Notes: generated from the letters alone by a model not told the origin. Shown: positions 24,438-33,709, counted from the first letter of the stretch. The stretch is 64,000 bases of DNA from Bacillus sp. FJAT-44742 (GCF_002797315.1 NZ_KZ454936.1:1549133-1613132), one strand, 5' to 3'. Made by a program: numbers and translations.

Positions 24438-24887
24438 ATGTATAAGAGTGTAATAGGCAAAAAATCGTCCAAGGTAAAAAATATAGTGGAAAGAGGCATG
24501 GTTAAGAGATTTGCAGAAGCTATTGATGATCCACACCCAATTTACATTGATGAGGAAACAGGGGGAAAATCCAGATATCAATGTAATATTGCACCTCCTA
24601 CTTTTCCAAGAGTGTTTGATTACGGGGAAATAAACGGACTTGATCTTCCAAAAAAGGGTCTCATCCACGGGGAACAAAATTACCATTATGAGAGACCTCT
24701 TTGCATAGGAGAAGAGCTGTACTGTTATTTTGAAGTGAATAACTACTATGAGAAAGATGGAAAAAACGGCCTCATGGGGTTTCTAGTCATTAAAAGATAC
24801 GGGGAAGATCCAAACGGTACTCTTATTTTTACTGAAGAGATGACTGCTATTATTACGGAAACTGTTCGAAAGGCGATGAAAGTATGA
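24438..24887 (+). CDS. MaoC-like protein with FAS1-type N-terminal dehydratase fold
   Basis: A 149-aa hot-dog protein of the N-terminal MaoC/FAS1-like dehydratase kind: VERGMVKRFAEAIDDPHPIYIDE, APPTFPRVFDY and LIHGEQNYHYERPLCIGEEL. Such domains usually lack the catalytic Asp/His and pair with a second MaoC subunit, as the actinobacterial steroid hydratases do. ATG 24438 follows GCAGGAGG. Its stop overlaps the start of the next gene (ATGA at 24884), so translation is coupled and a heteromer is likely. Confidence 0.85.
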   Translation: MYKSVIGKKSSKVKNIVERGMVKRFAEAIDDPHPIYIDEETGGKSRYQCNIAPPTFPRVFDYGEINGLDLPKKGLIHGEQNYHYERPLCIGEELYCYFEVNNYYEKDGKNGLMGFLVIKRYGEDPNGTLIFTEEMTAIITETVRKAMKV

Positions 24888-25297
24888 AGGCGATTGGGGA
24901 CATCCAGAAAAATAGTGTCTTAGAAGAGACTTTAGCACCTGTTTCCAGGATTGATTTAATTAAATATGCAGGAGCATCAGGTGATTTTAACCCGATTCAT
25001 ACGATTGATGAAGAAGCGGTCAATGCTGGGCTGCCTGGTGTCATCGCTCACGGTATGTGGACAATGGGGAACCTTGCTAAACTTTTTACCCCTTATTATG
25101 AAAATGGCTTCATTCAAGATTACAAAATCAGATTTGCCGGAATGGTTTTTCTTAAGGATGTTATTACTTTAAGAGCCACCCTACTAGAAAGAGACCAGCA
25201 CACCTTGCATTTTAAGGTAGAGGCAGTGAATCAGAATAACAAAGAAGTGATCAAGGGTAACGTTACATTTACATTATATGATGAAGACAAGGAGTGA
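24884..25297 (+). CDS. MaoC family dehydratase / (R)-specific enoyl-CoA hydratase
   Basis: A 137-aa single hot-dog domain. YAGASGDFNPIHTIDEEAVNAG contains the hydratase motif with its catalytic Asp and His, and GVIAHGMWTMG the serine/glycine loop. It should hydrate trans-2-enoyl-CoA to the (R)-3-hydroxy form, probably with the preceding MaoC-like subunit. Translational overlap upstream and a 6-base gap downstream place it firmly in the operon. Confidence 0.9.
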   Translation: MKAIGDIQKNSVLEETLAPVSRIDLIKYAGASGDFNPIHTIDEEAVNAGLPGVIAHGMWTMGNLAKLFTPYYENGFIQDYKIRFAGMVFLKDVITLRATLLERDQHTLHFKVEAVNQNNKEVIKGNVTFTLYDEDKE

Positions 25298-25303
25298 ATA
25301 TAG

Positions 25304-26473
25304 ATGACGAATGAGGCTGTTATTGTATCTGCCGTACGGACACCTATAGGAAAAGCAGGAGGGGCATTAGCGTCTGTACCGGCTCATGTCTACGGGGCTG
25401 AGGTAATTAAAAATGCAGTTCAACGAGCAAATCTTCAACCTGAGATGATAGATGACGTCATATTTGGAAACGTGCTAAGCGGCGGAGGGAATATTGCTCG
25501 ACTTACTGCATTAGAGACAGGATTATCCGTAAATATACCGGGTCTTACCGTAGATCGTCAATGTGGTTCAGGCATTAACGCTGTTATGCTTGCCGCCCAA
25601 GCAATACAAGCGGGAGCAGGAGAGGTATATGTGGCAGGGGGAACAGAAAGCATGAGCCGTGCACCCTATCTAATGGAACGACCGGAACGTCCTTTTAGCC
25701 CAGTGCCTCCAAAATTTAGAAAATCACAGCTGTCTCCTGACGAAATAGGTGACCCTCCCATGGGTATCACTGCAGAAAACCTGGTAAAAAAATACGAAGT
25801 GAGCAGAGAAGAGCAGGATGAATATGCGCTTCGCAGTCAACAACGAATGGCGAAAGCCATGGAAGAAGGACGCTTTGACGAACAAATTGTCCCTATTTCC
25901 GTTCCTGTACGAAAAGGAGAGCCTATTATTTTTGGAAAAGATGAGCATCCTCGTCCAAACGTTTCAATGCAAGGACTGGCAAAACTGTCTCCGGCCTTTT
26001 TACCTGAAGGAAGCGTGACTGCAGGAAATAGTTCCGGTCTAAATGATGCGGCATCGGCTATCGTTGTCATGTCGAGAAGAAAAGCAGAAGAATTGGGTGT
26101 TAAACCTCTGGCAGTTATTAAAGAATCAGCTGTAGCAGGTGTGGACCCTAACATCATGGGAATTGGCCCCGTACCTGCAACTAAGAAAGTCATGGATCTT
26201 TCTGGATTAACTTTAGAGGAAATAGATCTGGTAGAGTTAAATGAAGCTTTTGCCTCCCAAGTGATTGCCTGTAACCGCGAGCTTAACATAGACCCGGAGA
26301 AATTAAATGTAAATGGGGGAGCGATCGCTCATGGGCATCCATTAGGTGCTACCGGAGGGATTCTCATCACAAAAGCTGTCCATGAACTACACCGTTCAGG
26401 AGGAAAAAAAGCTCTAATTACCGCATGTATTGGCGGAGGACAAGGTATCGCATGCATCATTGAACGAATGTAG
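25304..26473 (+). CDS. Acetyl-CoA C-acyltransferase (thiolase)
   Basis: A 389-aa thiolase, the last step of the cycle. Cys87 in DRQCGSG is the acylated nucleophile. NVNGGAIAHGHPLGATGG carries the catalytic histidine, and CIGGGQGIA the second cysteine. Length is normal. It closes the operon: dehydrogenase, SDR, paired MaoC, thiolase. Confidence 0.94.
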   Translation: MTNEAVIVSAVRTPIGKAGGALASVPAHVYGAEVIKNAVQRANLQPEMIDDVIFGNVLSGGGNIARLTALETGLSVNIPGLTVDRQCGSGINAVMLAAQAIQAGAGEVYVAGGTESMSRAPYLMERPERPFSPVPPKFRKSQLSPDEIGDPPMGITAENLVKKYEVSREEQDEYALRSQQRMAKAMEEGRFDEQIVPISVPVRKGEPIIFGKDEHPRPNVSMQGLAKLSPAFLPEGSVTAGNSSGLNDAASAIVVMSRRKAEELGVKPLAVIKESAVAGVDPNIMGIGPVPATKKVMDLSGLTLEEIDLVELNEAFASQVIACNRELNIDPEKLNVNGGAIAHGHPLGATGGILITKAVHELHRSGGKKALITACIGGGQGIACIIERM

Positions 26474-26503
26474 TTTATATAAATGGTTTCTTCTTTAAAT
26501 ATT

Positions 26504-26517
26504 TGAAAGCGTTATCA
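26504..26517. promoter_or_regulatory. CcpA-binding cre site
   Basis: TGAAAGCGTTATCA matches the known Bacillus cre consensus (TGWAARCGYTWNCW). It lies 30 bases after the thiolase stop and 167 before the symporter start, so it probably gives carbon catabolite repression of the symporter. Confidence 0.75.
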
Positions 26518-26683
26518 TCGGTGTTTGATTGAGTAAGGATCTCAAACTATGCAGTAATAAAACCTCTTTTCTAGCTTGTTTACCTGCGCAGCAAAACTTT
26601 TGGAAAATTTATATATATGTTCTTCAACAGGTAGAGTCACTTACGTGATGCAAGGACTTTATGAAAAGAAAAGGGGAAAGAGC

Positions 26684-28060
26684 ATGCTATTAAATAAGCT
26701 TGATGATAAGCTTAAAGATACGAAACTAACCGAGGTGGAAAGGCCCCCGAAGAGAGAAATGTGGGCCTACGGAGCAGGCAGCTTTGGCATTTTTGCTGTA
26801 TGGAGTTTCATGGGTTCGTTCCTGACGTATTATTACACTGATGTAGCAGGGATTTCCGCAGCAGTGGTAGGAACCCTTATGCTGGTTGCACGGCTGTTTG
26901 ACGGAATCACGGATATTGGAATGGGCTCTGTTGTTGACAGGACAAAGACCAAATACGGTAAGGCCCGCCCATGGATTCTCTGGCTGTCCGTGCCTCTTGG
27001 CATCTGTACAGTATTACTATTTTCTGTACCTGACACAAGCGCCGGTGCACAGATATTTTATGCCTATGTTACTTATTTCCTTTTCGTTCTAATTTATACG
27101 GCTGTCTCAATTTCATATAAAACATTGCTTGGAATAATGACTCAGCATCAGCATAGTCGTTCAATGGCCAATATTTACGCTGCTATTTTTATTTTAAGTG
27201 GAAATCTACTCGTTGTTACTTTAAGCCAACCGTTAGCGGCTGCCATAGGCTGGACTTCTCTTGCCGTGATTTATGGGGTGGTTACGGTCATCTTTATGTA
27301 CATTACCTTTTTTGCAGTAAAAGAAAGAGCCGCAGTAGCAGCTCATCAGACTGAAATAAAAAAGGTTCCTTTAAAAGATGGGTTGGCAGCACTTTTAAAG
27401 AACAAGTACTGGTTTATTATTACTGCTTATTGTGTCACTTTTTATGCGGCTATTGGGTTAACACAGGGGGCAGCCATGTATTATGCCCAATACGTTATCG
27501 GCAACGTAAATCTCTTTCCAGTGATTGGACTTGCCTCGGCTGTTCCAATGCTTCTTGGTGTTTTTTTCATTGGGCCTTTTGTAAAAAAATATGGAAAACG
27601 AAACGTTGCAATCGTTGGAGCGATGGTCTTTATTGCAGGGCAGCTCATTAAGTTCATAGACCCTTCGAGCCTTGTCGTGTTTCTAACAGGTCACGTTTTA
27701 GTCGGATTTGGAATTATGCCGTCCATTGCATTAGTATTTGCGATGATTAATGATACGATTGAGTACGGCGAATTAAAATCAGGTCTGAGAACCGAAGGAT
27801 TAGTGAACAGTGGTGCCAGCTTTGGCATTAAAGTGGGTACTGGAGTCGGGTTAGCCCTAATTGGATGGCTGTTAGGATACGGCGGGTATATCGGCGGTGC
27901 CCCGGATCAATCGGCTGTTGCACTCCAAATGATCTTGGCTCTTAACCTCCATATACCTCTGGCTTTAGGTGTCATTCTTGTCATTCTTCTTTGGCTGTTT
28001 AAAGTAGATAAAGAATACCCGGCTATTCTCGCAGAGCTTCAGGCACGAAGCAATCAATAA
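26684..28060 (+). CDS. GPH family (glycoside-pentoside-hexuronide) cation symporter
   Basis: A 458-aa, 12-TM symporter of the MelB/XylP type. MWAYGAGSFGIFAVWSFMG, MLVARLFDGITDIGMGSVVDRTKTKYGKARPWI (the conserved TM2-loop motif) and the second-half IEYGELKSGLRTEG are diagnostic. ATG 26684 is chosen for its AAAGGGGAAAG site; an upstream frame extension from 26576 has none. A cre site upstream and its own terminator make it a separate catabolite-repressed unit. No glycosidase is adjacent, so the sugar is unknown. Confidence 0.88.
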   Translation: MLLNKLDDKLKDTKLTEVERPPKREMWAYGAGSFGIFAVWSFMGSFLTYYYTDVAGISAAVVGTLMLVARLFDGITDIGMGSVVDRTKTKYGKARPWILWLSVPLGICTVLLFSVPDTSAGAQIFYAYVTYFLFVLIYTAVSISYKTLLGIMTQHQHSRSMANIYAAIFILSGNLLVVTLSQPLAAAIGWTSLAVIYGVVTVIFMYITFFAVKERAAVAAHQTEIKKVPLKDGLAALLKNKYWFIITAYCVTFYAAIGLTQGAAMYYAQYVIGNVNLFPVIGLASAVPMLLGVFFIGPFVKKYGKRNVAIVGAMVFIAGQLIKFIDPSSLVVFLTGHVLVGFGIMPSIALVFAMINDTIEYGELKSGLRTEGLVNSGASFGIKVGTGVGLALIGWLLGYGGYIGGAPDQSAVALQMILALNLHIPLALGVILVILLWLFKVDKEYPAILAELQARSNQ

Positions 28061-28065
28061 CATAT

Positions 28066-28097
28066 AAAAGACCAGATCCATTGTGATTTGGTCTTTT
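28066..28097 (+). terminator. Terminator of the GPH symporter gene
   Basis: aaaagacca (28066-28074) pairs with tggtctttt (28089-28097), followed by T-rich sequence. Confidence 0.85.
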
Positions 28098-28345
28098 TTT
28101 TGTGCGGGAAGCTATAACAAACCATGCTATGCGTCTAAGAAATTATACTTTTGTAAAAATGCTAAAACACCGATTGAATTCCTCCTTACTACTCACGGCT
28201 TTTCAAAGGAATGACTTTTCATTTGTTTGAGCAATTTACCTTAAAGGTAATTTATGTTAGATGAAAAAAGAAGTAATACACACATAATAAAAAAGTATCT
28301 TGTTGAATTTTACGTATTACAAAAAGAAGAGGAGCAGATGATGAA

Positions 28346-28621
28346 ATGAATGAAGAAGAGAAAGAGGAGTTACGTTTACAAGCAGAAACCTTCGACCCCG
28401 GTGAAAATTCTTATTTAAGTGAATATCCAACTGTTAAAGAAGAAACACAAAGCTTGAGGGAGGAGATAAATCAGAGTTCAGAGGATGCTGAATTTTCAGA
28501 GGAACTTTCTGATGGAGGGGAAAGAGACAAGTTTGCTATGAGGCAAAGCACCGTAAATAAAGAAGATAAAATTAATTCAGAGAAATTACGGTACAGCCAT
28601 GCCGACGACATTTATGAATAA
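28346..28621 (+). CDS. Acidic hydrophilic hypothetical protein (91 aa)
   Basis: About one third Glu/Asp, without hydrophobic segments or cysteines, so likely disordered. GAGGAG lies ten bases before the ATG, and a hairpin follows the stop. No family was recognised; spore or stress-related small acidic proteins look like this, but that is only a resemblance. Confidence 0.55.
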   Translation: MNEEEKEELRLQAETFDPGENSYLSEYPTVKEETQSLREEINQSSEDAEFSEELSDGGERDKFAMRQSTVNKEDKINSEKLRYSHADDIYE

Positions 28622-28647
28622 TGAATAAGAGTGTGGGAGATATAAAT

Positions 28648-28676
28648 GAAAGAAGCTCAGTAAACGAGCTTCTTTC
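28648..28676. terminator. Hairpin between convergent genes
   Basis: A perfect 11-bp stem gaaagaagctc / gagcttctttc with a 7-base loop, between the acidic protein gene and brnQ. Confidence 0.65.
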
Positions 28677-28686
28677 GATTGATTGT

Positions 28687-29991
28687 TTATTTTTTTCCGA
28701 AAAAATGTCCTATAGCCATACCTATCAAAGCTGGAAGGATCCAGCCCAAATTCAAATCAAAAAATGGAAGGTGTCCAAAAAGGGTATCAAGTGCTCCAAC
28801 TTCGATCTCTGCAGATCTAAGGCCGTCATATAAACTAATTATCCCAGTACCTACTACTGCTCCAACGTAATGCCCTTGTCGGAGGTTGATTTTCACACTG
28901 GCCAAGGTAAGAAAAATGAGTATGATGGCCAGTGGATAAATAGCGACCAGAACAGGAACTGAAATGGAGATAATGGCATTCAGCCCTAAATTTGCTACGG
29001 CAAAACTCACAATCGTAATCAGCAGGACAAGTATCCCGTAAGAGAGAGAAGGCAAGACTCTTGCAAGGTATTGTGCGGAAGCTGTTACCAGCCCAACACA
29101 AGTCGTCAAACAGGCCAGAGTAACAATGAAACCCAAAAGCGCCACGCCTATATAGCCAAACGTTTGATTTGCTGTATAATTTAAAATCTGTGTACCATTT
29201 TCAAAGGTTTGCACAGCACCGCTTTGGACACCAAGCCATCCAATAGCTATGTAGACTGCACCTAATCCAATACCCGCAATTATGCCTGCTAAGACAGTGG
29301 CGTTCACTATACTTTTCCTGTTCTCTATTCCTTTTTCTCTAATCATATTTACAATGAGCAAACCAAACGCTAGTGCGGCTATAGTATCCATTGTAAGATA
29401 GCCTTCGATCATTCCTCGAGAGAAAGGGGAGTGCAGGTATTCATCAGTCGGTAAGAGATCAACACCCCCGGCTGTTGTCATTACATTGCCAATTACTAGT
29501 AATACAATTGAAAACAATAGTAATGGGGTAATGACCACGCCAATTCTCTTGACTAGTTTTGAAGGGTTTAAGCTTAACCAGTAAACAATTAAAAAGAATA
29601 CAAGAGAATAAAGAAATAAGTAAAGCGTTGAATAGCTTTCCAGGGCTGGAAGAAAAGGAACTGCACCCATTTCATACGAAACGTTGACTGCCCGCGGAAT
29701 GCCAAAAAAAGGACCTATTGCTAAGTACAAGACAAGAGTAAAGATGATGGCAAAAAGGGGTGTGACTTTGTTAGCAACTTTTTCAAAGCTGCTTCCTGTT
29801 AAGGCGATGGCAACGATTCCTAACAAAGGCAGTCCCACTCCCGTTACTACAAATCCCAGTATGGCTGTCCAATAATTGTCACCCGCTTCCTGTCCTAAGA
29901 AAGGCGGGAATATTAAATTTCCAGCTCCAAAAAACAAAGCAAAAAGCACTAAGCCAGTAAAAAATATTTCTTTGTAAGATAAACTCTTCAA
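28687..29991 (-). CDS. brnQ: Branched-chain amino acid transport system II carrier protein
   Basis: A 434-aa LIVCS-family Na+/H+ symporter for Leu/Ile/Val with 12 hydrophobic segments. FFTGLVLFALFFGAGNLIFPP at the N-terminus and GAVQTFENGTQILNYTANQ are typical BrnQ sequences. The start is TTG 29991, eight bases after TAGGAGG. It is monocistronic. I looked for a T-box or CodY box in the leader and saw none. Confidence 0.92.
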   Translation of the reverse strand: MKSLSYKEIFFTGLVLFALFFGAGNLIFPPFLGQEAGDNYWTAILGFVVTGVGLPLLGIVAIALTGSSFEKVANKVTPLFAIIFTLVLYLAIGPFFGIPRAVNVSYEMGAVPFLPALESYSTLYLFLYSLVFFLIVYWLSLNPSKLVKRIGVVITPLLLFSIVLLVIGNVMTTAGGVDLLPTDEYLHSPFSRGMIEGYLTMDTIAALAFGLLIVNMIREKGIENRKSIVNATVLAGIIAGIGLGAVYIAIGWLGVQSGAVQTFENGTQILNYTANQTFGYIGVALLGFIVTLACLTTCVGLVTASAQYLARVLPSLSYGILVLLITIVSFAVANLGLNAIISISVPVLVAIYPLAIILIFLTLASVKINLRQGHYVGAVVGTGIISLYDGLRSAEIEVGALDTLFGHLPFFDLNLGWILPALIGMAIGHFFGKK

Positions 29992-30303
29992 AATCCAGGC
30001 CTCCTAATTTTTATGACCACTTGTCATGATAAATAAATAGTTCTTTTCAAGCTTTTTCCCATTTTGTTTTTTGATTTTCGTAAAAAGGCACTCGCTTGCA
30101 TCTAAAGGTACAAATGTTAAATAACATATTAAAAAATCAACCTCCGCCTTTAACAGAGCCTTTCAAAAAAACAAAAAAACCCTATATTACACTAACGTTT
30201 CTTGGTGCTCATGTAAAGAAGTAATGCTTTGGAAAATGTAGAGGATAGGAATCTTAAGGTTTATACTTGAGAGACACTATTTCTTACATGTAAGGGAGTA
30301 TGT
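29992..30303. other. Intergenic region between divergent brnQ and a hypothetical gene
   Basis: 312 AT-rich bases that must hold both promoters. It contains oligo-A/T tracts (30166-30181) but no riboswitch, T-box or clear operator that I can recognise. Confidence 0.5.
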
Positions 30304-30729
30304 ATGGAAACGCGAAAGGTTATCATTGCATTACTAATTTCAGGCACATTCTTTGTTTGTGGATTAATAACGGGAAAGTTTATTTATGAAGAACCTTCTA
30401 GAGAAATTGTGGCGGGCTATGAAAAGAATGAACAAAACAACCATTTGACATTCACATCAGTTACTAACGATCTCGAAGACCGTTGGGCTGTGGATAATCT
30501 CCAGCAGATTTATATGCACAGCAATCAGATAGAATATGAAAGGGATGGACAGACTCCAGCTGATGTTCACGTTTGGTTAAAAAATCCCCAGTCTTCAACA
30601 ATCCTGATAAGATCCAAGATTTGGTTTAACGATGAAGGCGCAATAATCAAAATGGGAGAGAGCGATTATAGAGAAATTAATCATTTAGATGCCGCAAAGA
30701 TGAAAGAAATGATTGACTATAACGGATAG
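30304..30729 (+). CDS. Membrane-anchored or secreted hypothetical protein (141 aa)
   Basis: One N-terminal hydrophobic segment (VIIALLISGTFFVCGLITG) is followed by an extracytoplasmic domain of about 115 residues. The cysteine in the segment lacks a good lipobox, so a membrane anchor is likelier than a lipoprotein. AAGGGAG precedes the ATG. No family was recognised. Confidence 0.7.
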   Translation: METRKVIIALLISGTFFVCGLITGKFIYEEPSREIVAGYEKNEQNNHLTFTSVTNDLEDRWAVDNLQQIYMHSNQIEYERDGQTPADVHVWLKNPQSSTILIRSKIWFNDEGAIIKMGESDYREINHLDAAKMKEMIDYNG

Positions 30730-30762
30730 AGCCAGCGCCTGGAAAGGTCAGTACAAAAATAA

Positions 30763-30788
30763 AAGACGCCATTATGAAATGACGTCTT
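30763..30788. terminator. Hairpin, possible bidirectional terminator
   Basis: aagacg-c-catt / aatg-a-cgtctt with an atga loop, between convergent genes. T-tracts are short. Confidence 0.5.
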
Positions 30789-30838
30789 CGTAAATAGATA
30801 AGAAGTTGAAACAGAGTGGCCAAGTAGTAATCTAGAAA

Positions 30839-31828
30839 CTACTTTCTAACAGGGATAGGAGCTTCCGGGGATATAACTTTTTGCTCACGAAGCTCTTGCC
30901 AGAAAGCAGCTGGAATAGCAGTGTTTAAAGCATCCTGGTCTTCTTTTATTCGCTCAGGACGACTGCCTCCAGGAATTGCAGCAGTAATTGCAGGATGTGC
31001 TAACGTAAATTGAAGAGCTGCAGCTTTTGCTATAATTCCATGATTCTCAGCTATTTTATTAATTTTTTCCACTTTTTCAAACATCTCAGGAGAGGCTTTT
31101 TGGTACTCAAAATGAGAGCCGCCAGCTAAAACACCAGAATTGTATGGCCCGCCAGCAATAATACCAACACCCTGTTTTACCGCCTCGGGCAGAACACGCT
31201 GCAGAGCACGCTCATGATCCAGCAGTGTATAACGTCCCGCCATTAGGCATAAATCGGGTTTTGCTTCTTCTAACTCTAAAGCGATCTCAATTGGCTCTAC
31301 TCGGTTGACTCCGATTCCCCAGGACTTGATCACTCCTTCTTCGCGTAAGCGCGTCAGCTCACGAAAGGCACCTGTACGAGCTTCCTCAAACTTCGCCAGC
31401 CATTCGTCACCATGGAAATCCTGGGCTATATCGTGTACAAAAACAAAATCTAAGTGATCCGTTTTTAACCTCTCCAGGCTTTGCTCAATGGAACGAAGAG
31501 CAGCATCCCCACTATAATCATTGACTACTTTATTTTGTCGTCCGTATTCAAACAAGTCACCTTCTGCCGGCTTATCTTCTTCATCCTTGATTAAGCGGCC
31601 TACTTTCGTACTCAAAAAATAATCCTCACGTGGACGGTCCGCCAATGCTTCACCGAGACGAATCTCTGCAAGCCCTGCCCCATAGAAAGGGGCTGTGTCA
31701 AAATAACGAATTCCATGCTCCCAGGCAGCGTCTACAGTTGCTCTGGCTTCTTCATCTGGAATATCACGAAACATATTGCCTAATGGAGCAGTCCCAAATC
31801 CTATTTTCTCTGGTATGGAGTCATTCAT
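30839..31828 (-). CDS. Aldo/keto reductase (D-threo-aldose 1-dehydrogenase-like)
   Basis: A 329-aa NAD(P)-dependent TIM-barrel oxidoreductase. The N-terminal IGFGTAPLGNMF, YFDTAPFYGAGLAEIRLG (catalytic Asp and Tyr), LSTKVG (Lys) and FVHDI (His) complete the AKR tetrad. The pattern is closest to the L-fucose/D-threo-aldose dehydrogenase group. ATG 31828 is used because AAAGGAG precedes it; the 26 in-frame residues upstream are not family sequence. Likely substrate: an aldose or similar carbonyl. Confidence 0.88.
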   Translation of the reverse strand: MNDSIPEKIGFGTAPLGNMFRDIPDEEARATVDAAWEHGIRYFDTAPFYGAGLAEIRLGEALADRPREDYFLSTKVGRLIKDEEDKPAEGDLFEYGRQNKVVNDYSGDAALRSIEQSLERLKTDHLDFVFVHDIAQDFHGDEWLAKFEEARTGAFRELTRLREEGVIKSWGIGVNRVEPIEIALELEEAKPDLCLMAGRYTLLDHERALQRVLPEAVKQGVGIIAGGPYNSGVLAGGSHFEYQKASPEMFEKVEKINKIAENHGIIAKAAALQFTLAHPAITAAIPGGSRPERIKEDQDALNTAIPAAFWQELREQKVISPEAPIPVRK

Positions 31829-32077
31829 TAACGTATCTCCTTTCACGAAATATATTTTTACCCACATCATTATATTACCAACAAAGAAATAGTTAAAACT
31901 TCTCACTCACTTTGACTCCTAGGATAGCTTTCATGTAGAAATGATGAAGAATACAGCAGTATATAAAGATTGAATTAATTTTCAGAATTTCACTTCTTGT
32001 TTTAAAAGAGATGTGTATAATAATTATTGGTCGCAATTCTGAAGTTGTAGTTCATAAGAATCAGAGGAGTGGGGCGA

Positions 32078-33016
32078 ATGAAATTATTGGGGTTTATTGT
32101 AAAGAAAAAAATTCTGGTGGGATTATTGTCTACTTTAATTATCTTCATAGGCCTGTACGCCATATATAACCTGGATAAAGAGCTGTTCCCTCCTATTAAT
32201 CTAGGGGGAGCTTACGTAGACATCAACGCGGGTGACATGTCTGCTGCAGAGGTAGAGCGTACCATTACTGTGCCCCTTGAAGAGCAGATCGCTTCTATAG
32301 ATGGAGTAAGAGAATTTTCTTCCACTTCCTACATAGGAAATAGCAGCTTATATGTATTTTTTGAGGAAGAGGTAAAAAATGATCTCTACCCTGAAATTGA
32401 AACAGCGGTAAAAACTTCCATTAGCAATCTGGAGCAGTAGCAGGAATTAATTCAGGAAATGCTCGTCATATTAGGCATATCAATTTTTCTTGTTTATCTG
32501 GTAATGGCAGTCCAATTTAATCACTTAATTCATCCATTAATTATCATGACTGTTATTCCAATGACTATTATCGGTGTTATTATTGGTTTATTGCTATCCG
32601 GCCACGAATTAAGTGTCTTATCAGGGATGGGGCTGCTTATGTTAATTGGTATTGTATTAAATAACGCCATTCTGTTTGTTGACAGGACAAATCAGTTACA
32701 AAGAGAAGGTTACTCCGTGGAGGATTCACTAATAGAAGCAGGAAGAAATAGACTGCGTCCCATTTTAATGACAACTCTGACTACTGTAGGAGGAATGCTT
32801 CCACTTGCATTCGCTTCAGGAACTGCAGGTAATTACCAATCACCACTCGCAACGGTTATTATCTCAGGGCTGCTCTTTTCTACATTGCTTACACTTATCC
32901 TGATTCCGGCTATCTACAGGCTGACTGCTGCAGCAAGTCAGAAGATAGAAACATTTAGAAAAGGTCCAGACAAAACAGATATTCACTCAAATAAAGCACC
33001 TAAATCAGTTAGTTAA
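32078..33016 (+). pseudogene. RND efflux transporter with most of its middle deleted
   Basis: The first 120 codons are the N-terminus of an AcrB/SwrC-type RND pump (TM1, then LDKELFPPINLGGAYVDI and VERTITVPLEEQI). A TAG at 32438-32440 ends that stretch. The same frame continues with the last ~190 residues of the pump (FLVYLVMAVQFNHLIHPL, then NNAILFVDRTNQLQREGYS and RLRPILMTTLTTVGGMLPLA). RND pumps are about 1000 aa, so some 700 codons are missing. AGAGGAG still precedes the start. Non-functional as an efflux pump. Confidence 0.88.
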
Positions 33017-33017
33017 T

Positions 33018-33602
33018 GAGGCTTGGACAAAACTCAGCTAAATAGAAGGGCCTTCACCGGTCTGAACAGCCCCCTGTAAAGTAGACAGTGGAAATAATTA
33101 AATATGGTTCATACGGTCTTAGCCCTGTATTCACAAGTGCGACATCCGTTCAGCTTCATTTCATTCGGTTTCACGGTGTCTTCTATGCCGCGTGCAAGGC
33201 TTCAGCTAGCCGGGTGAAACCGCCCCGGGGGATCTTCAGCTCTTGCTTTTCCCGCAGGCGTTTCGTGATGTTTGAACAATCAACGTATATGTACACAAAA
33301 AGGATACCTTCTGATAAAGTTTTTATTATAATGAGAGTGGGAAAATCAAAAAGCCATTATTCAAGAAATGCTTTCAGACGAAGAAACCGGCTAGATCCAC
33401 GGGAAGCGTAAGATCGATGTTGAGCCAACCTTCGGATTTCTGAAGGCTAATTTGCGTTTCACCCGAATGGCGGTGAACTTGAGAAAGCACACCGCCCGTA
33501 AGCCCCATCATCCCATTTCTGATCAACAAAAAGGTGCCAGCTATCGAAAATCGATAACTGACACCTTTTATTACTTTTCAGAGACTGTTTTGTCCCAGCC
33601 TC
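33018..33602. mobile_element. IS1182-type remnant with recognisable inverted repeats
   Basis: gaggcttggacaaaactc (33018-33035) matches the inverse of gagactgttttgtcccagcctc (33581-33602) at 17 of 18 positions. Near the right end (about 33345-33510) lies the end of an IS1182-family transposase on the + strand, with KRKIDVEPTFGFLKAN recognisable but a TAG just before it and a further internal deletion. A hairpin (33529-33568) precedes the right repeat. At 585 bp it is far shorter than an intact element, so it cannot move by itself. Confidence 0.8.
33195..33285. repeat. Dispersed 91-bp intergenic repeat, copy B
   Basis: Ungapped match to copy A at 10021-10111, in the same orientation. It lies inside the IS1182-type remnant, upstream of the transposase fragment. 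It is more GC-rich than copy A (a cgccccggggg core). Confidence 0.75.
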
Positions 33603-33709
33603 TTATTTGTAACACCAACCTGGGTAATGGAGCTTATGTAAGGTTTCACATTTTTCGGGTGTCGTTTTAAGATATGTAGAAAGAACATTGATAAAAAGGA
33701 GAATGCCTA

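Noticed and set aside
29992-30303. T-box, CodY box or other riboswitch in front of brnQ
   Set aside because: No T-box core (AGGGTGGNACCGCG), no specifier stem and no AATTTTCWGAAAATT-like site could be found.
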